NCBI GenBank assembly: GCA_965603295.1
Contig: CBFDCL010000120.1
Location: forward strand, 1-5,263
Source: JAFGWO01 sp965603295
Lineage (GTDB): Bacteria; BMS3Abin14
Reading direction: 5' to 3'
Length of the DNA: 5,263 bases
The notes below the pieces were generated by a model. It was not told where the DNA came from. It saw only the letters and a program-made list of their open reading frames with translations, and did no database searches. This document shows, piece by piece, positions 1 through 5,254 of the stretch. The translations under genes and the position numbers were made by a program. Each line of letters begins with the position of its first letter. Position 1 is the first letter of the stretch.

Positions 1-14
1 CGAAAGGATGCCAT
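1..14 (-). CDS. Possible start of a leftward gene cut off by the window edge
   Basis: An ATG on the minus strand (12-14) is preceded, after a 7-nt spacer, by the purine run GAGGGGG (22-28). This resembles the GGGGG-type ribosome binding site of the HD-GYP gene in this window. Only four codons (M-A-S-F) fit before the edge, so no product can be named. Rival readings exist: a different minus-strand frame stays open from 174 to the edge, with an ATG at 61-63 but no Shine-Dalgarno sequence, and a plus-strand frame is open from 1 to the stop at 100-102. The call rests only on the ribosome binding site and its spacing. Confidence 0.25.
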
Positions 15-184
15 CAAAGTTCCCCCTCTTCGCATTCAATCGATTTCTTTCATTATTGAACATTGCCGAAATATTGCCGTTATTGATAGGGATCCTACTT
101 AATCGATCACCTCCCTTTTCAACAAAACCCTCAAAAAAGTCAGAAATTTCATGCCAGAGTCGATCTTTATTTTCTTACGTGAAA

Positions 185-210
185 TGATTGCTGAATGTCA
201 ACAGCAATCA
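185..210. repeat. Perfect 9-bp inverted repeat with 8-nt loop
   Basis: TGATTGCTG (185-193) and CAGCAATCA (202-210) are exact reverse complements around an 8-base loop. On the plus strand a TTTTT run begins 8 nt after the stem (218-222), so the structure could be a weak rho-independent terminator for transcription entering from the left. The stem is AT-rich and the gap before the T-run is long, so a protein-binding palindrome or an element end is equally possible. Confidence 0.5.
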
Positions 211-410
211 AATTGGGTTTTTCTTATTGAAAAGAAATTTTTTGTTGTCCTCCCCCTCCCGCCGCGCGTTTGGCTATCAATGGTTTTTCGAAAGGCCCAA
301 GATTATGAAAAAACCTACTTATTACAACAAATCCTGACTCTTTTTGCCCAATTTTCGCGAAATTTCAAACCGAAATCGGAAAATCCCCACGGAATCAACA
401 TTTGCGCCAT

Positions 411-528
411 GGGGTCAGAGGCCTGTTTCACTATGGGGTCAGAGACCTTGATGCAGGGTTATTATTGGGGGGTCAGAGCACTTTTTTTGTGCTTTTTTTG
501 TGGGTACCGAGGATACCGGGAGTCAGAG
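411..528 (+). repeat. Four dispersed GGGGTCAGAG-type motifs
   Basis: GGGGTCAGAG occurs exactly at 411-420, 435-444 and 469-478. A fourth copy with one inserted A, GGGAGTCAGAG, lies at 518-528. The starts are about 24, 34 and 49 bases apart, so this is not a regular tandem array. The first two are preceded by AT (ATGGGGTCAGAG). GGGGTCAG-type words recur around IS200-like REP-associated transposases in many proteobacterial genomes. That link is recalled from general knowledge and is not shown here, where no transposase gene is present. Confidence 0.6.
481..502 (+). repeat. Two tandem copies of an 11-mer with a T-tract
   Basis: CTTTTTTTGTG occurs twice back to back (481-491 and 492-502), directly after the third GGGGTCAGAG motif. 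The first copy also forms a small hairpin, GCAC-T7-GTGC (478-492). Homopolymer tracts like these are prone to slippage, so copy number and T-run length may vary between strains. Confidence 0.6.
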
Positions 529-535
529 AATTGTC

Positions 536-575
536 CCAAGTATTACTCTTGGTTAGTGCTCCCTGGAGCACCCAA
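536..575. repeat. Hairpin cluster 45 nt beyond the phosphodiesterase-like gene
   Basis: GTGCTCC (556-562) and GGAGCAC (565-571) form a perfect 7-bp stem with a 2-nt centre. TTGG (549-552) and CCAA (572-575) can extend it across an internal loop. TTGG also belongs to a competing hairpin, CCAAG (536-540) with CTTGG (548-552). Read on the minus strand, the strong stem begins 44 nt after the stop codon at 616-618, so it could end transcription of that gene. There is no U-run after the stem in that direction, so a classic intrinsic terminator is not supported. An RNA 3'-end stabiliser or an element end is possible. Confidence 0.35.
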
Positions 576-615
576 CTTTTCCCCATCCAGATCAGAAGAT
601 TGCTGTTCGATTGAA

Positions 616-1383
616 TCAGAGAAAGATCACCTGCCCGTCCCGCAGGATCTCGATATACTCCCGGCTGATCGCGGCCAGCTCATCGTAGATCTCCTCGATG
701 TGGGAAGGCTTGGAATGGGAGATGAAGAACCGGAGAGGAAGGTTCTTCATCTTGAGAACCTCTTTGGCGAGGAGGTCCGGTGTCAGGTGGCCTGTTTCCA
801 GAGCAATGTCCGTCATCCGGTTGGGAAAGGAAACCTCGATGATAACGGCGTCAAGAACATGATCGTCGCAGACTTTCCACAGATCCTCTGTGGGTCCTGT
901 ATCACCCGTGTACACGATCATTTTCCCCTTTTCGTTCTCTACAAGGAAACCGACGGCGGGCGTCGTGTGGTTCACCTGATAGGCGGTCACGCGATGTTTT
1001 TCCAGCTGAACGGTTTCCCCCGCCTGCATCGGTTCGAAACGGATCGCCGGGCTTTCCGACGAGGGAATACGGGAAAAATCCGGCCAGAGGAGCCCGTTGA
1101 ACAGGTTTTGCTTCAGGATTCCGAGGACCTCTTCGATGCTGCGAAGGACAACAGTATGGTCCGCGCCGCTTGTAACAAGGTTATCGGCGAAAAAAGGGAC
1201 TGCCTTGATGTGATCCAGATGTGCATGGGAAATGAAGATGTCCTCGATGGCTTTCTGGTCCTGGAAATTAAGGGCCAGGCCGATAGTGCCTGCATCGAGC
1301 AGGACGGTCCGGTCGATGAGAAAGCCCGGCATATTGTGGTTGGGCAGCTCGGCACCCGCACAGCCAAGAACGTGGAGACGCAT
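616..1383 (-). CDS. Metallo-beta-lactamase-fold protein, class II cyclic-nucleotide phosphodiesterase-like
   Basis: This 255-residue soluble protein has the metal site of the metallo-beta-lactamase fold: H53-x-H55-L-D57-H58, then H139, D161 in GDTG, H199 in TGHLTP and H223 in ISHSKP. The HxHLDH core is the start of the class II 3',5'-cAMP phosphodiesterase signature, and the N-terminal LGCAGAELPNHNMPGFLID is like proteins annotated as 3',5'-cyclic-nucleotide phosphodiesterases in Geobacter-type bacteria. The expected reaction is cAMP (or cGMP) to the 5'-monophosphate with two bound metal ions, in the cytoplasm; no signal peptide or membrane segment is seen. The start at 1383 is chosen because AAGGAG lies 6 nt upstream; a longer frame to 1425 would begin inside the heptamer array. 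It lies 192 nt downstream of an adenylate cyclase, which supports a role in cAMP turnover. RNase Z-like nuclease or another hydrolase function cannot be excluded. The fold is certain; the substrate is inferred. Confidence 0.9.
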   Translation of the reverse strand: MRLHVLGCAGAELPNHNMPGFLIDRTVLLDAGTIGLALNFQDQKAIEDIFISHAHLDHIKAVPFFADNLVTSGADHTVVLRSIEEVLGILKQNLFNGLLWPDFSRIPSSESPAIRFEPMQAGETVQLEKHRVTAYQVNHTTPAVGFLVENEKGKMIVYTGDTGPTEDLWKVCDDHVLDAVIIEVSFPNRMTDIALETGHLTPDLLAKEVLKMKNLPLRFFISHSKPSHIEEIYDELAAISREYIEILRDGQVIFL

Positions 1384-1389
1384 GGGACA

Positions 1390-1395
1390 CTCCTT
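1390..1395 (-). promoter_or_regulatory. Ribosome binding site fixing the start of the phosphodiesterase-like gene
   Basis: AAGGAG on the minus strand lies 6 nt before the ATG at 1381-1383. This selects the 255-residue form over the in-frame upstream start at 1425, whose extra 14 residues would be read from the heptamer repeat DNA. Confidence 0.75.
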
Positions 1396-1405
1396 ATTGA
1401 AAAAA

Positions 1406-1433
1406 GCCCAAAGGCCAAAGCCCAAGGCCCAAA
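1406..1433 (+). repeat. Heptamer array A, left arm (GCCCAAA x4)
   Basis: Four 7-base units stand head to tail: GCCCAAA, GGCCAAA, GCCCAAG, GCCCAAA. The arm lies 10 nt upstream of the ribosome binding site of the phosphodiesterase-like gene, so in that gene's direction it should be in the mRNA leader if transcription starts in the gap or comes from the cyclase. Its inverted partner is at 1549-1576. Confidence 0.8.
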
Positions 1434-1548
1434 GAAACTTCTTTAAAGCAAGTCTTAAACCTTAAATATACTACACTTTTTCAATTTCGCTGGTTCACCG
1501 GGTTTCAGGAATCGGGTGCTCCTTTCGGTTTTTACGCATCATCCCATC

Positions 1549-1576
1549 TTTGGACTTTGGACATTGGGCTTTGGGC
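1549..1576 (+). repeat. Heptamer array A, right arm (inverted units x4)
   Basis: The four units TTTGGAC, TTTGGAC, ATTGGGC, TTTGGGC are the reverse-complement form of the left arm. Aligned outermost to outermost, 23 of 28 positions are complementary, with the outer units matching exactly (GCCCAAA with TTTGGGC). The arm ends on the last base of the cyclase stop codon (1576-1578 read on the minus strand), so the array starts exactly where coding stops. The 115-nt spacer (1434-1548) is AT-rich on its left half and mixed on its right. Confidence 0.8.
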
Positions 1577-1584
1577 TAGCCCAA
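1571..1584. repeat. 14-bp perfect palindrome across the cyclase stop codon
   Basis: TTGGGCTAGCCCAA is its own reverse complement. The centre is the CTAG that contains the stop codon. One half is the terminal unit of the heptamer arm; the other half encodes the final Leu-Gly of the cyclase. It looks as if a heptamer-like unit in opposite orientation forms the very end of the coding region. Confidence 0.75.
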
Positions 1585-3765
1585 CTTCACTTCGTACACC
1601 CTTAACCCCTCCGATTTCCCCTTGACGGTTATTCTCTCCAGTTCGTTGAGTTTTTCGGTTTCACCGTAAAGCTCCGCCGATGTCTGGGTGAGCAGGATCT
1701 GGCCCGGGGCCGCCTTGTCAGAGAACCGGGATGCGACGTTGACGGCGTCCCCGATGACGGTGAACTCCATTCTCTCCATGGAGCCGATGTTGCCGAGGAA
1801 AACGTCGCCCGTGTTGATCCCGATCCCGATGTCCATCCGGAACCCGTCGTATTTTTCCTCCCATTTCCTGTTGAGGCCCGGCATGAGTTTCATCATGTCT
1901 ACCGCACACTCCACCGCGTTCCGGGCGGGGTTTTCCACCTCGATGAGGCTCCCGAACACGGCGATGAGGGCATCTCCGATATACTTGTCCAGGGACCCCT
2001 GGTACTGGAAGATGATATGGGCCATCTCGTTGAAATACTCGTTGAGGATCGCCACAAGCCGGTCCGGGGGCATCGTTTCGCTCAGGGTCGTGAACTGCCG
2101 GATGTCGGAAAAGAGGGCCGTAACGATCCTCCGGTCACCGCCCAGGTTCACTTCCACCTTGCGATCAATGATCTGATCCACGATCTGGGGGGACAGATAC
2201 CGGGCCAGGTTCGTCCTCACCTTTTCCTCTTCCTTCATCTGTTCGGCCAGTTCCCGGGATTCCAGGAAATACGCGGTCTGGGTGGAATAGGACAGGAGCA
2301 GCCTCAGGTCACTGTCGGTTGCCGAAAACCCCGGCGGCCCGGCCACGAACAGGATGCCCATGGGGGTCCGTACTGTTTTCAGGGGGATGTAGACCTGGGC
2401 GCCCCCGTCCTCTTCTCCCCTCCTGGTGATCAACTCCCCGCTCTCGATGACCTCCCTCAGGAAAGCGTTATCGCAGTCCACCGTCTCGTTCCCGATGACT
2501 GCTTCCGGTTTTAACGTCTCCCTCTTGTCCCCTTCAAGGAGGTACAGCCGGACGGTTTCAAGACCGAGGACCTGCCTGAGAAGCACGAGGGGAACGACAT
2601 AGGGCTGCTGTCCCGTTTCCTCCGCATCCTCGAGCTCCGACATCTTGAGGATGGCGTCACTGCGCTTCCTCTCGAGGTCGAGGACCTCCTCTGTCTTCCG
2701 GGCGTGGAGAACGACCTGAATGGGGTACATGACCAGCCCGACGAGGTAGATGGGCACGATATGGATCATGATGTTCATCCGGAGGAGGAGCATCGCTGTG
2801 GCAGAGAACAGGGCCAGGAAGACCAGAAGCGTTATGACCCCTCCCCTCCACCCGAAACGGCCCAGAAGGGACCCGAGAAGGACCGCTGTGAGAAAAATAA
2901 GGGCGAGGGTGATGGCGAGACCGGTTCGGACTACCCAGGAACCGTTGAGGATGGTTTCAATGACCGCCGCGTGGAGGTAAACACCGGGGATGATCCCGAT
3001 GGGGGATCTCCAGAAATCCCTTAGGTCCTGGGATGTCGCTCCCAGGAGGACGACCTTATCCGTGAAAGTCCCGTCCCGGAAATCGTGATTCAGGACGTCG
3101 ATAAAGGGAATCAGGGGAATGTTCCTGACCATCCCGGGAGTGATGTGGATCATGGCTCCCCCGGGAGGGTTGTAAGTGGTCTTGGGCTCGAAGAGCCGCG
3201 CCCCTTCCAGTCCCAGCGGCGCGAAAACATCGTCAGCGAACCGGATGGGCTGGGGGGCCCTTCGAACGGTGCCGTCCCCGTCCACCTCGAAAACGATGCT
3301 TCCCACCCCGGCGGCGGCTTCCTTGAGTTCAGGAAACGGGAGGGAGGCGTTTAAAACCTGGAAACCGGCTTCGTCAACCTTTCTTTCCATATGCATGGCC
3401 AGGTACGTTGGCAGCGTTGTCCGGACGGAATCCACAAAGGATCTGTCCTCCTCCGGGACGGTACCCCTGGAGGAAAAGTCGATGTCCACGAGAAGAGCTC
3501 CGGCGCCGTTACTGGCGAGGTGCTCAATGAGGGTGGAGTACAGCGTACGTGGCCAGGGCCAGACCCCTACCTCCTTGAGAGAGTTCTGGTCGATGGCGAC
3601 TATGGCCAGGGGGGCCCGGTGGTGTTCCGGGAGGAAGGGGTAACGCAGATCAACGGTGACCAGCTCGAAGTTTTCCAGCCAACCGGCCAGAAGGGCCACC
3701 GCGACAAGAGTGGCGATGAGGAGCGGTATATAAAGGGTCCTGGCTCTGCCGCCGCGCTCAAACAC
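1576..3765 (-). CDS. CHASE2-GAF class III adenylate cyclase, membrane-bound sensor
   Basis: This 729-residue protein is predicted to convert ATP to cAMP in response to an extracytoplasmic signal. It has one membrane segment (about 11-29), a CHASE2 sensor domain (about 30-275, with PWPRTLYSTLIEHL and LLVDIDFS), three membrane segments (about 280-300, 307-328, 333-354), a short charged helix, a divergent GAF-like domain (about 370-505), the linker RYLSPQIVDQ and a C-terminal cyclase domain (about 540-729). All catalytic residues are present: metal-binding D554 and D598, purine-selecting K594 and T669, and transition-state N676 and R680. The Lys/Thr pair marks the class IIIb type and favours ATP over GTP. 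The start is GTG, chosen because GGAG lies 9 nt upstream and the first membrane helix follows at once. Genes on both sides act on cyclic nucleotides. The sensed signal is unknown. Family and activity are secure; the GAF assignment is less so. Confidence 0.95.
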   Translation of the reverse strand: MFERGGRARTLYIPLLIATLVAVALLAGWLENFELVTVDLRYPFLPEHHRAPLAIVAIDQNSLKEVGVWPWPRTLYSTLIEHLASNGAGALLVDIDFSSRGTVPEEDRSFVDSVRTTLPTYLAMHMERKVDEAGFQVLNASLPFPELKEAAAGVGSIVFEVDGDGTVRRAPQPIRFADDVFAPLGLEGARLFEPKTTYNPPGGAMIHITPGMVRNIPLIPFIDVLNHDFRDGTFTDKVVLLGATSQDLRDFWRSPIGIIPGVYLHAAVIETILNGSWVVRTGLAITLALIFLTAVLLGSLLGRFGWRGGVITLLVFLALFSATAMLLLRMNIMIHIVPIYLVGLVMYPIQVVLHARKTEEVLDLERKRSDAILKMSELEDAEETGQQPYVVPLVLLRQVLGLETVRLYLLEGDKRETLKPEAVIGNETVDCDNAFLREVIESGELITRRGEEDGGAQVYIPLKTVRTPMGILFVAGPPGFSATDSDLRLLLSYSTQTAYFLESRELAEQMKEEEKVRTNLARYLSPQIVDQIIDRKVEVNLGGDRRIVTALFSDIRQFTTLSETMPPDRLVAILNEYFNEMAHIIFQYQGSLDKYIGDALIAVFGSLIEVENPARNAVECAVDMMKLMPGLNRKWEEKYDGFRMDIGIGINTGDVFLGNIGSMERMEFTVIGDAVNVASRFSDKAAPGQILLTQTSAELYGETEKLNELERITVKGKSEGLRVYEVKLG

Positions 3766-3774
3766 CGGAGGGAT

Positions 3775-3778
3775 CTCC
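3775..3778 (-). promoter_or_regulatory. Ribosome binding site supporting the GTG start of the cyclase
   Basis: GGAG on the minus strand lies 9 nt before the GTG at 3763-3765. No ATG precedes the first membrane helix in this frame, so the GTG start is the reasonable choice. Confidence 0.55.
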
Positions 3779-3796
3779 AGGCCGGAAGTTCCTCCG

Positions 3797-3831
3797 GAAT
3801 TGAGGATTGAGGATTGAGGATTGAGAGTTAA
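3797..3831 (+). repeat. Heptamer array B, left arm (GGATTGA x5)
   Basis: Five 7-base units follow one another: GAATTGA, three exact GGATTGA, then GAGTTAA. The arm lies 18 nt upstream of the cyclase ribosome binding site. The inverted partner is at 3919-3946. Three identical tandem copies suggest recent expansion or active slippage. Confidence 0.85.
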
Positions 3832-3833
3832 GG

Positions 3834-3913
3834 TCTGACATAAAGATAAATCCTCAACTTATTGAACTTGAAACATTTATATAGATGAACTTGATTAATG
3901 AATTAAATGATGT
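3834..3913. other. AT-rich core between the arms of array B, with a direct repeat
   Basis: By hand count about a quarter of these 80 bases are G or C, far below the neighbouring genes. TGAACTTGA occurs twice in the same orientation (3863-3871 and 3886-3894), 23 bases apart, close to two helical turns. On the minus strand TATAAA (3876-3881) could be a -10 element for the cyclase, but no good -35 lies at the right distance. The core is the likeliest place for the cyclase promoter and operator; this is inference. Confidence 0.4.
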
Positions 3914-3918
3914 GATCC

Positions 3919-3946
3919 TCAATTCTCAATCCTCAACTCTCAATCC
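3919..3946 (+). repeat. Heptamer array B, right arm (inverted units x4)
   Basis: Four units, TCAATTC, TCAATCC, TCAACTC, TCAATCC, are the reverse-complement form of the left arm. The best pairing joins GGATTGAGAGTTAAGG (3818-3833) with the sequence at 3931-3946, 15 of 16 positions complementary. The partial word GATCC at 3914-3918 may be a decayed fifth unit. The arm lies 57 nt downstream of the HD-GYP stop codon in its direction of transcription. Confidence 0.8.
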
Positions 3947-4003
3947 TAAGTAACCTCCCCTTCCCCGTGTCCCCCAATCACCGCGCCTCCGGGTCAGTTC
4001 CTC

Positions 4004-5239
4004 TCATTCTTCCTCGTCCGGGATCCTCTCCTTGATGTTGTGGATAACGTCGAGGGCGAAGAAGAAGGAATCGATCATGACCGGGTCGAAATGTGTTCCC
4101 GATTCGCTGCGCATGGTTTCAAGGATCCGGTCTTCCTCCCAGGCTTCCTTGTAGGACCGGGAGGAGGAAAGGGCGTCGTAGACGTCGGCGATGGCCACGA
4201 TTCTCCCGAAAGGCGGGATCTCCTCCCCTTTCCGCCCCCGTGCCGTGCCGGATGGGGTCTCGAAGCCGAGGATCGGTTTTCCCGTTTCGGGATCCACGAA
4301 ACCGGGATATCCGCTGCCGTCCCAGCGTTCGTGGTGGCTCATGGCGATCACCGAAGAAGCCTCGTCATACTCGGAAAAGGTATCGGAAAACAGCTTGGCG
4401 CCCAGCCACGTGTGCTGTTTCATCACTTCGAACTCACGGTCGTTGAGCTTGTCTGGCTTTTTCAGGATGATGTCGGCGATGGCGACCTTTCCCACGTCAT
4501 GAAGCATGGAGGCGATCCTCAGGATGTCCTTGTCCTTTTCGATCTCCCGTTCGGGGAGACCCTGCTGCATGGCCCAGACGTCGTAAATGGCCGCCGAGTA
4601 GGCCGCCACGCGCTGGACATGGGTTCCGGTTTCCTTGGGATCCCTTAACCGGGCCATCTCGATGGTCCTTAAGATCATTGATCGGGTCATGTTGGCCCGT
4701 TCGATGCCGTTGGCCGCGATATTGGCGAAATGGATCAGGAGGGGTTCGGTAGATTTCGAAAAACGGACGATGTCGCCCTTGGCGTTCTTGGCGTTGATGA
4801 GCTGGAGGACACCGATGACGTCGCTGTTTTTCGTCTTCATGGGGATGGTCAGCATCGATTGGGTCCTGAATTTGGACATCCTGTCGAAATCGCTGCTGAA
4901 GGAATAAGGAACGTCGTCTTTTATCGAGTAGGCGTCGGGGATGTTCACGATCTCCCCCGTCTCGGCCGCGTAACCCGCCAGGGACCGGCGGTTGATCGGC
5001 ATCGTGAAGCTGGAATAGATGAGTTTTTTTCCTTTTGGAAGGGCCTTCTGGAGGGTGTCGTTCTGCGTGTAGCTGAACTCCAGCCTGTCCTTTCGCCGGA
5101 TGTAGATGGACCCGGCGTCCGCCTTGACCAGGTTCCTTGCTTCCCGAAGGATCCGGTCGAGGAGCATGTCCAGGTCCCTGACCTGGTTCAGCTCAAGATC
5201 GAGGTCGATGATCCGGGAAAGGTTCGCGGCTGTAGCCAT
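4004..5239 (-). CDS. GAF-domain HD-GYP cyclic-di-GMP phosphodiesterase
   Basis: This 411-residue soluble protein is predicted to hydrolyse cyclic-di-GMP to pGpG or GMP. An N-terminal GAF sensor domain (about 20-180) is followed by an HD-GYP domain (about 187-400). The HD-GYP hallmarks are all visible: H207-x-x-R210, H247-D248-x-x-K251, H276, H302-H303, D307-GSGYP (307-312), then IPPFGRIVAIADVYDAL with D352. This is the metal set expected of an active enzyme. Between GYP and the KGEEIP segment there is an insertion of about 25 residues (313-337) that most HD-GYP proteins lack; I recall it from other deltaproteobacterial members. The start at 5239 has AAAGGGGG 7-8 nt upstream and no longer in-frame extension can be judged within the window. 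There is no receiver domain or membrane segment, so control should be through the GAF ligand or partners. It is transcribed towards the cyclase, 238 nt away. Confidence 0.95.
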   Translation of the reverse strand: MATAANLSRIIDLDLELNQVRDLDMLLDRILREARNLVKADAGSIYIRRKDRLEFSYTQNDTLQKALPKGKKLIYSSFTMPINRRSLAGYAAETGEIVNIPDAYSIKDDVPYSFSSDFDRMSKFRTQSMLTIPMKTKNSDVIGVLQLINAKNAKGDIVRFSKSTEPLLIHFANIAANGIERANMTRSMILRTIEMARLRDPKETGTHVQRVAAYSAAIYDVWAMQQGLPEREIEKDKDILRIASMLHDVGKVAIADIILKKPDKLNDREFEVMKQHTWLGAKLFSDTFSEYDEASSVIAMSHHERWDGSGYPGFVDPETGKPILGFETPSGTARGRKGEEIPPFGRIVAIADVYDALSSSRSYKEAWEEDRILETMRSESGTHFDPVMIDSFFFALDVIHNIKERIPDEEE

Positions 5240-5246
5240 CCGTGCA

Positions 5247-5254
5247 CCCCCTTT
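5247..5254 (-). promoter_or_regulatory. Ribosome binding site of the HD-GYP gene
   Basis: AAAGGGGG on the minus strand ends 7 nt before the ATG at 5237-5239. It is a GGGGG variant, not the usual GGAGG, and resembles the putative site at 22-28. Confidence 0.5.

Larger units (their letters stand above)
15..615. other. AT-rich stretch without a supportable gene, rich in short repeats
   Basis: No reading frame here looks like a conserved protein. The long plus-strand frame that starts at 151 gains its length only by running antisense through the phosphodiesterase-like gene. The first 400 bases are visibly poorer in G+C than the genes. The stretch contains a 9-bp inverted repeat (185-210), the palindrome TTTCGCGAAA (353-362), four GGGGTCAGAG-like motifs (411-528), a tandem 11-mer (481-502) and overlapping hairpins (536-575). 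A pattern of short repeats in gene-free, compositionally different DNA fits a decayed mobile element or a REP-like intergenic region, but no transposase can be seen. Confidence 0.6.

Noticed and set aside
105..119. GATCACCTCCCTTTT on the plus strand as a 16S rRNA 3' end
   Set aside because: Only the anti-Shine-Dalgarno-like word matches. The bases before it do not resemble the conserved end of 16S rRNA and no spacer or tRNA follows.
99..152. Minus-strand 17-codon frame beginning at the ATG at 150-152
   Set aside because: No ribosome binding site, very short, and no context to support a leader peptide.
151..1446. Long plus-strand open frame of 431 codons
   Set aside because: Two thirds of it is antisense to the phosphodiesterase-like gene, whose protein has a full metal-binding motif set; the rest has no recognisable protein features and spans the GGGGTCAGAG repeats.
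1447..1462. Possible sigma-54 promoter (GG-N10-GC with TTGCT, minus strand) for the phosphodiesterase-like gene
   Set aside because: The GG and GC have the right spacing, but the CAC part of the -24 element is absent; this can occur by chance in AT-rich DNA.
3797..3946. Heptamer arrays as a CRISPR array
   Set aside because: The units are 7 bp in direct contact with no spacers, and the two arms are inverted; no cas gene is near.
3954..3988. Third heptamer array in the C-rich stretch after the right arm of array B
   Set aside because: A loose 7-base rhythm of CCCC words can be drawn, but the units differ too much to call a repeat.
4040..4648. Plus-strand open frame of about 200 codons
   Set aside because: It is antisense to the HD-GYP gene, whose catalytic motifs are intact; open antisense frames are expected in G+C-rich coding DNA.
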